A stretch of DNA of 64,000 nt from Daucus carota subsp. sativus. Lineage: Eukaryota; Streptophyta; Magnoliopsida; Apiales; Apiaceae. How positions within the stretch are numbered: the first letter of the stretch is position 1; the number at the start of each line of letters is the position of its first letter. The position numbers and the translations under genes are program-made. Location of the stretch: positions 35,963,296 through 36,027,295 of the forward strand of contig NC_030386.2 of assembly GCF_001625215.2 (NCBI RefSeq), written 5' to 3'. Below are positions 11,299 through 23,060 of the stretch, piece after piece. The notes beneath the pieces were generated by a model. It was given only the letters and a program-made list of their open reading frames with translations. It was not told the origin of the DNA and made no database searches.

Positions 11299-14200
11299 CT
11301 AAGCTTCCTCCTTCGCAGCCATTCTAGCGCTCTTAGAAAGAAGAAGTTCTTTCATATCTTTGTAAGCCCTGAGCTCTTCCAGTGCATCTGATGTTTTTCT
11401 AGGCAGGAAGAACGCAGATGAAGATCCAGCCCCTTGCCCAATTTCTTGTTTCATTGACCTGGATGAGTAGCAACTAGAATCTTGTCGCAGTGGAGGTGCT
11501 GTTCTAAACATGTGAACAAGTGCACCGACAGCAGCATCATGTGACTTCCTAGCTGTTGAGATTACTTGAGAACTAACTTCTAAAGTTTTTGATACACCAA
11601 GATTTTGACTGTAAATAGTAACAGTCAGAAAAATGAAGAATAAAACAATTAGCTGGAGAATATTATTAGAACTTGAAACAAAACTAAAACACAATTCCTT
11701 GGTTCCACTCAACATATTAGGAATAAATGTATTCTATCTAGACCATGACCCAGCAGGAGCCCACCCCTAATATCTGAACTAGACTAATTTCAAACTGAAT
11801 GCAGTTCTGTTCAAAGTTCAAACAAATTGAATATACACATGCCTAATAAGAGTTGGGAAGTTTCATCTTGATGTAGGTTTATGTAATATTTCACTCCAAA
11901 TTCCCAAAAACTGCCAACCCCGCAAAAGTGAACCTAAAATTGGGTTACTAGTACAGTTTTACTTGTCAGCTAGTAGGATCAGGACCAACTGGTATAAGGT
12001 AGAGGGAGGACTATTTCCAATTTAGACCATATCAAGACAACTTTTTGAACTTCAATAGAAAGATAAAATCTAGCAACAATCTGACACACAAAGAGACACA
12101 TATATAATGGATCCCATTGAAGGTTTGGATTCATCGATAATAGCCTTCGCCAGTAAATTCATATACTGATGATAGTTTCCACCATCATCTAAAGATCAAT
12201 ATGGAACCTCTCAAATTTAACAAATGGTCATGAAACAGAATCTAAGAACTGCTTGATTCTCAAAATTTATTTCCAGCCGACAGCATGATAGATTTTTATT
12301 CGTAATATTGTTCTTTTGCAAGTACAGAAGTACTGGTAGGATTTTCAGTCTAGTAGTCTGGAGCCACTATAGAAGTGTCATGAGAAAATTGAGGGGATGA
12401 TGGCAACCTTAGATTTCCTCTCTTTAATCTTGTTGCACGACAAGGAAGATAGATCATATACCAATTTTACTACTTGAAACGAGTCAACGACCACCTTGTT
12501 TCTTATATATCAAATCTTAAAAGAGATCAATATTTCTTGTATGTATTTAAAGCAAATAAATATTTGTACATTGTATGTCGAAAGCAGTTAATTTACACAG
12601 TTGCAGTAGAAAGAATGCAGTGATTTCAACACACGTATCAGACTTATTAATATACTTTTTGCCACCATATTCTGGTATGGGGATTAATTGTATGATTAAT
12701 TGTATCTTTTAATGACTTTATCGTTTTGATGATTTCAACAAGTATAGTGCTCTTTTGTTAATTTTAATTACTAAAACCATTCTGAAAGGTCAATCTGTAA
12801 ATACTAATATTTATCATATAGAATATAGAAGAACTAGCTAAAATACATATTTACATATGTATGCCTCCAGTACTTGCATCCAATAATTTCATTCATCTTA
12901 CTGATCATTCAGTAGCTTTTTTTCAGTAATCACCAACATTCTGCGCTCCAACATTCAACTAATTGTACAAGCGTTTAGGATAGAATGCAGGTCACTAAAT
13001 ATTTGGAGATTAGGGGGGGAATTACTGCTTCTTTTTTGAAATAATTATAAAATTGCGGAAGGGACTTCTTCCTAAGAGGAAGAATTTCGTATTTCGGAGG
13101 TGGGGAACATTAAGTAAATTGACTGGTAATTACAATACTTAAAGTGAAACTTAAGATGGTATGAAAATACAAGAAATATCAGTACCTGGATTGCAGATCA
13201 GAAGTATCAACATCATCCACAATGAAAGGACACGAGAAGTCACAATCATCCAAATCATCCGGGAAAGAAATTCTACTAGAGCTTCTCGAGAATCCAATTC
13301 TCGGGGAACCACTAGAAGAGAGCAAACCTGAGAACCTCCCGGAGTCGTCTTTGGTATCTCCTGACAACTGCACTTAGGTCAAGAAGACCTTAATTATAGG
13401 CATAGCTAAAAGGTAGTGCTGTGGAACAATAGAAATTCGACTTATCAAGGTTGTAACAAAACTGAGCATACCTTTTGACCAGTATATGAAATTGGCATTC
13501 CAGAATTCAACTCCCCTGCCTTTGATAAGTCTAATTTTCTCAACGACCTCATTCCAGATGGAGACTCTTGTGAGGAAGAATCATGCTTTGCATTTCTAGG
13601 GGATAGCGGAGGAAGTGAATGCCTACTCGTGTCAGACAGATTGGGAGAGAGATACCTTGGGCTCCTTCCCAGCATTGGATGTGGAATACTTACAGGAGAA
13701 GTCTCTGATCGTAGTCGACTTTGCATGAAATTTCCACCAGTAAGATGTGTTGGAGGAGATGGAGAAGTAGATGGTGAGAATGGGGGTGAGAGCTGGTAAG
13801 CATCAAAATTATTATTTTTGTAGTGATTCGGCAATCTATAGTTTGGAATTCTATGACCATATACATCAGTCGGGGACGAAGATAAATCACTTCGACCACT
13901 AGATTGATATATTGGTGGGGATCCACTAAGGGGTTGCTTATGCGGTAAAGAAGCTCCTCTGTGAATGCCACTTGTCCAGCTGTGTGGGCGTTCAGAATGT
14001 GTTGATGTTGATTGAAAACCTCTAGATGGGAAGGATGTTGCACAGACACCCTTTCCTGTGGAAGGGAAAGCCCTTAACGGGTCTGTCGCGGGGCTCCCAA
14101 CATAATCCGAAATAATCTGTGGTGGGAACAATGCAGAAGTCTCCAAGTTAAAGTCGGAAAGGCTTTCACGATATGTTACCGATATTGAAAAGCAACCTTG

Positions 14201-14821
14201 TTGTGCTTCAACTGGACTAAAATTATATTGCTTCATTAGTTCTTCCTCCGACCTTGAAAACGGAGCACTAAAGGAAGAGACCTTGTAATTTATATCATAA
14301 TCACAACTCTTGCTAGATGAACATAACTTACGGAAGGCTCGGTGTGCCGGAAGAAGCCTCATCATTGAAAAAAGAGAACGTAGAAGGATGATTAGTTTCT
14401 TATATGTTTTCTTATAAGCTGCAGAAGAGTCTCCACCTTGAGGAGTTGTAGTCCTAACATACTCAAACTGAACAATCCACCTCTCTATAACTGTCTCCTC
14501 TTGTGCCTTTGGTGAAGGCTGTGACAGATAATTAGGCACGTCTTGGACAAGTATAATGTCAATTATCATAGGATCCATCAAATTTCTATGCCAGAAACTC
14601 AGATTATCTAAAGCAGCTGGACGATCCCCTAACACTAAGCTGAACCATTTGTCACTCTTTTTCGCCTGAGCTCCCAGTGACAGATCATTTTTGCGATTAT
14701 AAGGATGAATTGTAGGAACTCGTGAGTCCAATACAATGTGCAAGCTTTTCAGAAGAAACTGAGAAAGGATTTGTTCGAAGCGTCCATGCTCACCATGAGA
14801 ATTACTAATCTGCCCATCCAT
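11299..14821 (-). CDS. ATG13: Autophagy-related protein 13 (ATG13)
   Basis: Three coding exons on the minus strand, 14821-13472, 13367-13186 and 11608-11299, join in phase to about 613 aa, the usual size of plant ATG13. The N-terminal ~190 residues match the HORMA-type ATG13 domain, with blocks such as DKWFSLVLGDRPAALDNL, ERWIVQFEYVRT and KKLIILLRSLFSMMRLLPA. The middle is long, Ser/Pro-rich and probably disordered, where TOR-dependent phosphorylation is known in the family. The C-terminus (LEELRAYKDMKELLLSKS) is also family-typical. ATG13 activates the ATG1 kinase to start autophagosome formation. The first ATG of the frame is at 14821. An upstream 5' UTR exon near 15545-15660 is probably spliced to 14854 through a ~690-bp leader intron. 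Coding intron 2 is ~1.6 kb. Confidence 0.93.
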
Positions 14822-14854
14822 GTGCCTTGACAATCAAATGTTTATACTAACATC

Positions 14855-15660
14855 CTAGCAAAAAAAGATGCAAAATCATGAACATCATCTCTAAATCAAC
14901 TAAACACGATGCATATTCTTTACAATTTAAATACCTTTATACATAGAGCGTATGAACAAAGACACAATAATCTACATAAATCGAGTCCAAATCAAGTAGT
15001 CTATCTATATACTCCACGCAACATACAGTAACAACACATAACCAGACACGAGATATGTATTATTTGATAAAAGCTATTTAACAATTAAATCAAATAACTA
15101 TTTATTGTGATCTTACACTACCATAACCACACAGACACAATGTATTATTCGATCAAGGCTATCCAACAATGGAATCGAGTATTTATTTATCAAGGTCTTA
15201 CACTTCCATAACTGGACACACAAAACATATTACTTGATCAAAGCTATTCAAACAATCGAATCGAATATTTATTTATCATATTTATTTATCGAGGTCCTCC
15301 AGCCCCAACATTACGGCAGATACAATAAAAACAGGAAAAATAACAACAATAACAGATGAACCGATCAGAATCAAGCACAGATTTCAAACAATTCATAGTA
15401 AACACAACATCAACACATAATTCTAACCACAAGTAACTAAAATTCATAACTAATTTACTATCAATCAATCTATTCATCTAATTATCATAAATCAAACTAC
15501 ATAATCTGATCAAATTATAAAAGCATCAAATCTAATAACATACCTAATAAATATACATACAGATACGTGTGTGTATAATTGAAATCCGATGTGCCGACGA
15601 AGAAGAATGTAAGTCTGAAGATGAGATGAAACAGATAAGAGTGCTTGATTTTAATTTGGG
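14855..15660 (-). other. ATG13 5' leader: intron and non-coding first exon (predicted)
   Basis: On the minus strand a TTGCTAG acceptor sits at 14855, and a plausible donor (ATTAG/GTATGT) near 15545 would give a 5' UTR intron of about 690 bp. The interval is AT-rich, with several diverged short repeats built on TCAAGGCTATCCAACAATCGAAT-like words between 15060 and 15270. No coding sequence is seen. The first exon boundary is a guess. Confidence 0.45.
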
Positions 15661-16379
15661 ATGTGATCTACATATTAAACAAATATTTTCGTATTAGTAT
15701 AGAAGAATAACAAAGAGCGAGGTTGTATCGAATAATCGCTGATAATGTCAAAAAAATAAAAAATTGGTAAAGTATATGATAAAGTTTTGTGTATAATGAT
15801 GATTGATGAGTATGAATTTAAAAGTGCTGATGATACGTAATTATTGGTTTAGGCGGGTTGGGTAAATTCCAAATGTTTTTTTTTTTTTTGATAAAAAATT
15901 CCAAATGTTAATCATTATCGAAATAAACAAGCTAAAGATTCGCAATCTTCTGTCGAATCGTGATTAATCAGTAATCGCGCCGGGTATACACGTCATGTTA
16001 ATTGCCACTTGTACTCGCTGCGACAATTAAAAAAAACTACTCCCCAGAAAAATCAGTCAACAGAAGTTTAAATATTTATCGCATAATTCTATGAATATTC
16101 ATATTAACGGTGAGATTCATTTCATAATACTTATATAATTTTGATGAAAAGAATTTGTTTTTAAAAAATATTTTTAATTTATGTTTCCAAAACTAAATTT
16201 TAGTCACAATAATTATTTGATTTTTGATTTTATTTCCAAGATCAAATCTGTGTTACAAATATTATCTATTGATATATTTGTGTAAGTTTGTTTCGTCTAA
16301 GTTAGATTCTGAAAGAAAAATTATAATTTTTCAAGTGATTTTTCTTTAAACTTGATTTTACGAAAATATATAAAATAAC

Positions 16380-16419
<40 letters not shown>

Positions 16420-16995
16420 ATATTATTATATTAATAAGATATGGATTCAAGCTGTGCTAAATCATATATGAATATGAATATTTAAACTCGAGTCGAATCT
16501 GAATCAATTTATATAATTTTAATTCAAATTTGACCCAAATCTGAACGAGTAATTATAAATTTGAGCGCAGTCCAATCATATTATTATTCGTTCATATGTG
16601 ACATCCTCTTAAAAATAATCACATCATATTATAAAAATAATATATTAAAGAATAAATATGTATTTTGTCGAACATTAATACGAGAAAAAAATAATCACAC
16701 GCGTGTATGGATCACCAACATACATATGAAAAGAAATAAAATATAAATTCATTTTTCATTTAACATTAATGCTTAAAAATTCAAGGATATAAAAAAACTA
16801 AATTTATAATTTGTCTAAATATAAATATAAATAAATAACTTTTTATAGTACAGTTATTTTAACTAGAAAACGAAAAATGAAATTTATACATAAATACTAT
16901 AGATTAATGACAATGCAGGTCCATGTCTTCTTACGAGCGGCATTAGATCACATCTACACATCCTATAGAGTACGGAAGTGATCTTTGGATCCATT
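15661..16995. other. Intergenic, AT-rich, no gene seen
   Basis: Contains the divergent ATG13 promoter side and the downstream flank of the nsLTP gene. The only distinct structure is the (TA)n tract listed separately. No coding signal was found on either strand. Confidence 0.6.
16385..16416. repeat. (TA)n microsatellite
   Basis: An uninterrupted alternating TA tract of about 16 units, followed by TTATTA repeats. Likely polymorphic. Confidence 0.95.
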
Positions 16996-17724
16996 TTAAG
17001 TCACCCTGCAATATACAGAGATGAAAATTGTAAAACCAAGAAACAAGATTAAAGATAAGTAAATTAAATATGAGTGCCCTCGGGGTAAATATAAAGCCCT
17101 GAAGTCACCCTCAAGCAGGAAAATTCCTTTAAATATGAAAAGTTGTTGATCACCTGTTTGTTTGTTTTTTTTACTAAATTAAGTTGTTCACCTCGTGATT
17201 ATATTAAAAGTTTAGTAACACTCTGAAAAACGCTGAACAGACCTGTCCAACACCTTTTTAATTTTTTAACGCTGAACGTAGATTATAATCATGGCCGCCG
17301 AGAAGATTGCAAGTTATATAACATGTCAGGGAGCATGACCCGTTAACAAAAGTGCATTAAGAGAAAAAAGAACTTACTTTCTGCAATCAATCGAGGGGCT
17401 AATAGTGTAACCGAGTCTCACACCACATTTTCCAGGAAGTAAAGCGACATTGCGGTATATGACTTTGCTACTGGAGCCAACCTCTCTTTTGATGCAATTG
17501 CATACATCCCGGCGGTCAGCGGTTGATCTGTACGTGTTGTTGAGACGCTTCAATGCCCGGCAACACGAAGCCCGAGGCCCTTTACTGAGCTTCACGAACT
17601 CCCCGCAGTCGTTCAATGACAACTTCACCTGATTACAGTTGATTAAACCCTGGATCAGGGCTGGACGATGGATCAGCATGGCCAACAAAAACCCCACCGT
17701 CACTGCCATATTTGAAAACCCCAT
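16996..17724 (-). CDS. Non-specific lipid-transfer protein (type 1-like)
   Basis: Exon 1 (17724-17378) encodes an N-terminal hydrophobic signal peptide and then the eight-cysteine nsLTP pattern: C...C...CC...CxC...C...C, with the CC pair in ASCCRAL and the CxC in DVCNCIK. A tiny second exon at 17005-16996 can be joined through a GTAAGT donor and a TTGCAG acceptor, giving the ending DCRKVT and about 118 aa in total. An intron just before the last few codons is known in nsLTP genes and supports this. Without splicing, translation would stop right after DCRK. The mature protein should be a small secreted basic protein with a hydrophobic lipid cavity, acting in the apoplast. It lies next to a thaumatin-like gene on the same strand; both are often stress-induced. 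Confidence 0.88.
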
Positions 17725-18003
17725 GACGTCTTGTTAATTAGCAGCTTGTGCAGTTGTGCTAGTAAGATTTGTTTGCACTTTCAAGAGGAGCTAGCTTTCT
17801 TATATAGCCAAATTAGACAAGGCGGACGTGAGAGTACAAATGCAATACCGACACTATATAATATACACAGCTGGAAGTTTGCAGCCTATTGAATTTGGTG
17901 GTTATCTTATATAATCAACGACCTACATGTACAATTCACACACATAAATAGGAGAGTTAAATTTAGAGTGTAAGTGTACCTGCACTTCCACAAATGCTAT
18001 TCG
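17725..18003. promoter_or_regulatory. Presumed nsLTP promoter region
   Basis: About 280 bp upstream of the nsLTP start, with no coding content. A TATATA-containing stretch (CTTATATAGCCA on the top strand, near 17800) is a reasonable TATA-box candidate about 75 bp upstream of the ATG. The element is inferred from position and composition only. Confidence 0.4.
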
Positions 18004-18254
18004 TAGGGTGGCAATTTCGGGTAACAAATCATGTTCGTGTCAACAATCGAGTCGATTTCGTGTCAAGGTAAAATCACTTTAAATTGAATAAAACTAAAAA
18101 TTGAAGTTATTATAAATGAAATTCTAATTTCGGGTCATTTCGGGTCAGTCGGGTGATTTTCGGGTCACTTTTGAATTTCTGTCTCAGTAAATCGGGTTTC
18201 GGGTTGGGTCGGGTTCGTGTCGGGTTTCGGATCGTGTGATGTTGCCATCCCTTG
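18004..18254. mobile_element. hAT-like MITE
   Basis: Left end TAGGGTGGCAATTTCGGGT and right end TGATGTTGCCATCCCT form an imperfect inverted repeat. The interior is dominated by GGGTCGGGT/TTTCGGGT words near the right end, typical of hAT-type short elements. No 8-bp target duplication is obvious, so the exact borders are soft. Confidence 0.5.
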
Positions 18255-18458
18255 TACACCTGATCTTATCTACCAAAATTCATGCTATAACATAAAATTT
18301 TATACACATGTCAAAGAACAAGCAGACATTGAACAGGTATATAAACAGAAAGCATAAATATAACATAAAAATGTACAATTTTTTGTGCACTATAAACTAT
18401 AAATTAATAAATATACACATTTAGTTCCCTTTTTGCCTTCACCGACGCTGATTTTAGT

Positions 18459-19568
18459 TTAGTCTTTAATGAAGTAAAAAGGTAACAGTAAGACCATGAC
18501 TGCTACATAAAATGGTACTTGGATGTTAGGAGATGAACTATGGCTATGCCCATGAGAAGGGATTTTCTTGCTGCTCTTTAGTATCGAAGGAGATGTTATG
18601 AATGTATCGTTTGACTGGTCCATCCTGCATTTGCCAATCAAGTATTTAGCATCTTTTTAATCTTAATTTATTGTCGAAAAGAAAAAACTAGGATGATGAG
18701 AATGGTTTCCCAAAAGAAAAAGAATGAAAACTTACACACTAGCATTGGGGCAAAAAATGATGGAATATTCGAAGGCCTTGCAAGTGAAAGTGCTAGTACC
18801 ATCGTCAAATGCATAGCTGTAAGCCCTTGGACAAGCTCTCTTGAAAATGCTTGAATAGAAAGACGGACGACATGTTGTGGGATTTGCAAACTCTCCACTG
18901 CAGCAGTATTGGTCTAGGCCAAATGCCTCACAAGCGCTCTTGCATGCCACAACACCCCCTGCTGTTCCTTCTTCCTCGCCAGATACTTGAAGTTCTTTAG
19001 GACAACCTGTTCAGTTTTTGAAATGAAACGTTATCTACACTTACAACTTTAAATGATGGAGGGCAATTAAAAGCATACCAATGTTGATATCACTAGCACA
19101 GCCTGTGGCATTACAGCTACCATGGACTCCAAGGGGTGCAGCCACGAGAGGCAAATTATAACCATCAACAAAACTGACATCATAAAAATCTTTTTCGTCT
19201 CCTTGACCTATTGTAATCTCAAAGAGGGAAGCTGGTGGCGTGGCGCCAATGCCACCACATTCTAGCCTCCCTCCACAGTCCCCCGTACGACAAGCACCAG
19301 CACCAGATGCATCAAATGTGCAACCAGTTCTTGCCCAAATTCTACCAGACCATCCCGGAACACTTGGGACATGGATGCTTTCTCCTGGGGCTAACTCGAA
19401 TCCTGTCATGGGAAGTTGAGGTGTTCCAAGTGTACCGGGCCATATTGTGTAGGGGCAGTGGTTAGATATGGTAAATGTGCAAGTCCCTGACCAAAACAAT
19501 AAAAAAATTAGCAGAAATGATAAACTGGTAGCGAGCCTCTGCTTTCTTACGGCTATTTCTATTTGCAT
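18459..19568 (-). CDS. Thaumatin-like protein (PR-5 family) with C-terminal hydrophobic tail
   Basis: Exons 19568-19079, 19006-18736 and 18624-18459 join in phase to about 308 aa. A signal peptide (about residues 1-30, with a Leu/Phe-rich core) is followed by the thaumatin fold. The family signature is present as GACRTGDCGGRLEC, and the expected FYDVSFVDGYNLPL block with its acidic-cleft Asp residues follows. The Cys-rich half (YCCSGEF, TCKAF, FCP) is also present. After the domain comes a Ser-rich linker and a final hydrophobic stretch, VPFYVAVMVLLLPFYFI, which suggests a GPI anchor or membrane tail. Relatives are apoplastic defence or development proteins, some glucan-binding. The role here cannot be narrowed. 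Confidence 0.92.
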
Positions 19569-21830
19569 GCTAAGAGCAATGTGATTTATGCGAAATGTGT
19601 GCTGTTGGAAAGGCCTATAGTTCTAATATATAGAGTATATAAAATAGATAGAGACACACAAGTCATGTGAATAAAGATTTGCTGATATTACCATGGAAGT
19701 GCGTAGCTTAGCCCAAACAATCAAGCAGCTGCAAGATCAGACTTCTGGTTTTTGGATCTCTTTAGTATGAGACTAGCGATGGACTCCCTGAAAAGCAATC
19801 CCTATCTTTAGCAATATATGGAGGATGCCAAGGCAAGAAAGAAAAACAATGAGAAATATCATTTGGTGGTTCCCACAATCAATAAAATAGACAATAGGTA
19901 TCTCAGAGCTAATACAGAACCTTATTGTAAGGATATAAAAGTTAAATCTGAAAAGTGACAAGAGTAAAATGACAAACTCAACAAAGAATATATACCAACA
20001 TCTCCAACATGTCTATATAATAATACTGGCAAACGTTTCAGATTATTATATATATTTTTCATGCTCTAGTCTTGAAAGTTGTTAGGATTCAACAACTCCA
20101 TTACACCATAACTATCATCACAGCTTGGAGTTTTAAGGAAGCTTGTCAAAGTGAGATTTGCACACAAGTTCTATATTCAACCAAGAAAACTACATGATAG
20201 GCAAGTTTCAGCTACTTTCATTAGAAGATTCCTATTTTCTATTGTAATTTTGACAAGTCAAAATGTTCTAAATATCATCATAAGGATCTTCTAAAAGGAT
20301 GCTGATTTAGATATATTATTCCTCGTCATATTATATTCCCAAGTCATCCAATTGAGAATTATTTAGTTCATTTCTCCAGCAGGATCTAAGATGTTACATA
20401 TAACACACTAAGCTAAATCAAACAACCCCAGAAAACGGTTTGGCTGAATATAAATAATAGAAAAAAATGTCACTAATACTGGCAGGAATCATTTAAGTGC
20501 CAAATAATGGAAAAAATATCTACTTTAAGAACTAATTGATTCCGAGTTTTTACAGTACTACGAGGAGAAAGTAATACTGCTTTACCGGCATAAAAGAAAG
20601 CAGAACCAGGGAAATCTAGCAAAAATTATACTTAAATGCGCACAGGATTACAAAAACGGCGCGGATCCATCCCATACAAGCAAATATACAAACTTCTATC
20701 AGATTGCTATGGTTGGTCATTAAACCTGAGCAGATCCTTGTAATTTGCAGCAACTTAAAGCAGTCCAAGAGCAATTCCCCGTAGACAATATCGAAGCCGA
20801 AATAAGTTCATGCTGCAAGTTTGACCTGATTGAATTAGATTTATATATACCCTTGAATTGCAGGGAAATGCAGCTTCGACTTCTAACTCATTAGTCCACT
20901 GATAACTGACTGGAACATATAGGGGCAAGTAAAGGATTTGCTTGATGCTTATTCACATCAATAAAACCACTGAATGGATGGTGTGAAACAAAACTGGGAA
21001 GCATTAACTGATTATTGCAGGCTTTGCAGCAATAAGACATTCTTCATTGTCACAGCAAACCCTTGAAAGAGAGAAAGCAAAGATCCAAACGCCACTCTGC
21101 AAGATAAGAGGAACAAATTAGTCATGTCCTTGCTCCATATAAGTTTTTAGACTACAATTATCAGAAATAAGTTCTCTCCACTTTTCTGAGGTGAACATGC
21201 ATCAATCCTGCAAATATGGCATCAGCCTTTAGGACCTACAATTCATCAAAAGAAAGATACAAATGATAGACCAAAGAAATAATGTCCTTGAGCCTGATGA
21301 AAATTTGCATTATCAAAAAAAGGAAAACTAAATATACCCAACATTAACTTTATATGGCATTCACTTGAACTGGCTAGAATCTGTTAAGCATGAGCTAAAA
21401 AACAAATGGTATAATAATTTAGATGTAGATATGATACTTATTGGATGAGAAAGATTAAACAATATTATATCCAAAGACCAAAACAATAAACTAGGAATCA
21501 AGGACCAAATCATTGCATAGATGCGGAGGATGTGTTAAATCCCAGCAATCTTGTTGACTGAAGCACCCTGCAATAGTTATAATTCATATTCCTAAATGAA
21601 TCAAATGCTATTTGGACTTGTAGTAATAGAAGTTAATATTCATGCAGCATTGTCAAACTCCTAACGATAGTCAGGTTATTTAAAGCGCTACAATACATCA
21701 CGTCTTAAATATAAGTTCTTCCAACAGATGGACCACAGTCACATCTGCAGTTAAATATCTCTACTTCCTTAAAGGTAATGCCAGAAGAAAAATATGAAAG
21801 AGGAGTTCGTCAATGATAAAATGGTATCTC
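19569..21830. other. Intergenic, no gene or clear repeat seen
   Basis: About 2.3 kb without a supportable coding region on either strand. It includes the TLP promoter and probably the 3' UTR of the minus-strand small protein at 21831. Several polypyrimidine-AG motifs (for example near 21570 and 21095) could be splice sites of a spliced 3' UTR, but this cannot be shown from the sequence. Confidence 0.5.
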
Positions 21831-22268
21831 CTAGCTCATATCCATTGAATCTCCGACTGGACTACAGATTGGCCCAGCAGAAGAGAATGATCTCTCAAAA
21901 GGAGAAGGTTGAAATTGTGCGCTCCGTCTGCGCTTAAAGGCACAAGTATCAGAAGAGGAACTCTCAGCATCAAGCTTTCTACGGACACCTTTCACAGCCT
22001 TCTCTTCAGCCTCAGTTAGAGGGAAAACCTGTCTGCTTACTCTGCAAAGTGAGTTATGATTATCATACAGAATTCGCTGGTTACAGTTTTTGTCACAAAT
22101 GTGAGTTAGTCCGGTTAGCCTGCAGCGATACATGTTTCCACACACACGTTCATTTTCACATTTCCAATCGCACTTGTGAACAGAATGTGTCCCATCTTCG
22201 CCTAAAATACTCGACAGATAAATCACATTTGTAGGCACCGCAACCAAAGATTTTCCGTAAAGCTCCAT
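21831..22268 (-). CDS. Small Cys/His-rich protein, family not recognised
   Basis: A single 145-aa coding exon starting at ATG 22268. Residues 31-75 hold seven cysteines (33, 37, 43, 49, 58, 62, 75) and three histidines (31, 56, 71) in a CxxxC...C...C...CxxxC order, likely a zinc-binding fold. A basic stretch (VRRKLD, then FKRRR) follows and could be a nuclear localisation signal. The C-terminus is Ser/Pro-rich. I do not recognise the family. The coherent Cys pattern, normal codon use and an evident spliced leader argue it is real: a 5' UTR intron is likely between about 22965 and 22331, with a GA-rich first exon. A zinc-ribbon-like nuclear role is only an inference. Confidence 0.75.
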   Translation of the reverse strand: MELYGKSLVAVPTNVIYLSSILGEDGTHSVHKCDWKCENERVCGNMYRCRLTGLTHICDKNCNQRILYDNHNSLCRVSRQVFPLTEAEEKAVKGVRRKLDAESSSSDTCAFKRRRSAQFQPSPFERSFSSAGPICSPVGDSMDMS

Positions 22269-22330
22269 CGCTTCTTTTTCCAGAATTCTAACAAAGATAT
22301 CACACTCCTAACGTCTTGTCCTAAAATGTT

Positions 22331-23060
22331 CTGCAGGACCAACACAAAATTCAAAGTCAATCTTAACAGACCGACAAGTTACGGATAATGATGTTAAATC
22401 TGAAAAGGCCTTTCTGTTCATTTGACCATATATTTCTACCAATAGATCTGAGAGCAAAGCTTATCTCTAAACTACTGTAGTACTCAATTGTAAACTACCC
22501 TCCGTCCCATCCATTTCATTACGCTTTTATTATTCGTTCACGCTACTTTATACATTTTTCTTAACCAGGCGTGGCCAAATAATATAAATTGGTTTGACTT
22601 TTTTCCCCATTAAAGGAGTACATAGATAAAGGTCAGGGTCTCACATATGATTTTAACTATTTAACAATAAAATGAATAATCAGAAAAAAATAAAAGGGCC
22701 AACTAAATACACATGTATATGTAATTAAGCACAATAAACAAGGATCACACGAGTAATTAAATACCATAATGATCTAATAACCAAATTGCACAATCAATTA
22801 AAAATCATCAGATATTTCACATGCAATTACAGGGAAATGTCTAAGTCTAACTACATCACCAAAAGTGTATATACATCTGTGTGTATAGAAGAGTCAGGCA
22901 TAAGAAATTACAGTACATGTGTAGAAAGAGATACAGAATGAAAGAGAAGAGAAAGACAGACTAACCAGGGAAAGAAAAAGACCCAGCTCTCTCTCCCCCT
23001 CTCTCTCTCTCAGTCTCTCTGCGTAGACGCGCTAAGTCTTTGGTGCAATGAAAGCAGCGA
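22331..23060 (-). other. Leader intron and GA-rich 5' UTR of the Cys-rich gene (predicted)
   Basis: A donor (CCTG/GTTAGT on the minus strand) at about 22965 and an acceptor (CCTGCAG) at about 22331 bound a ~635-bp intron. Upstream of the donor, 22986-23020 is a CT repeat on the plus strand, so GA-rich in the transcript, a common plant 5' UTR feature. The intron contains a half Stowaway-like terminus (CCCTCCGTCCCATCC at 22499) with no partner end found. Confidence 0.5.

Noticed and set aside
16385..16416. TATA box candidate in the (TA)n tract
   Set aside because: A microsatellite not positioned upstream of any predicted gene start.
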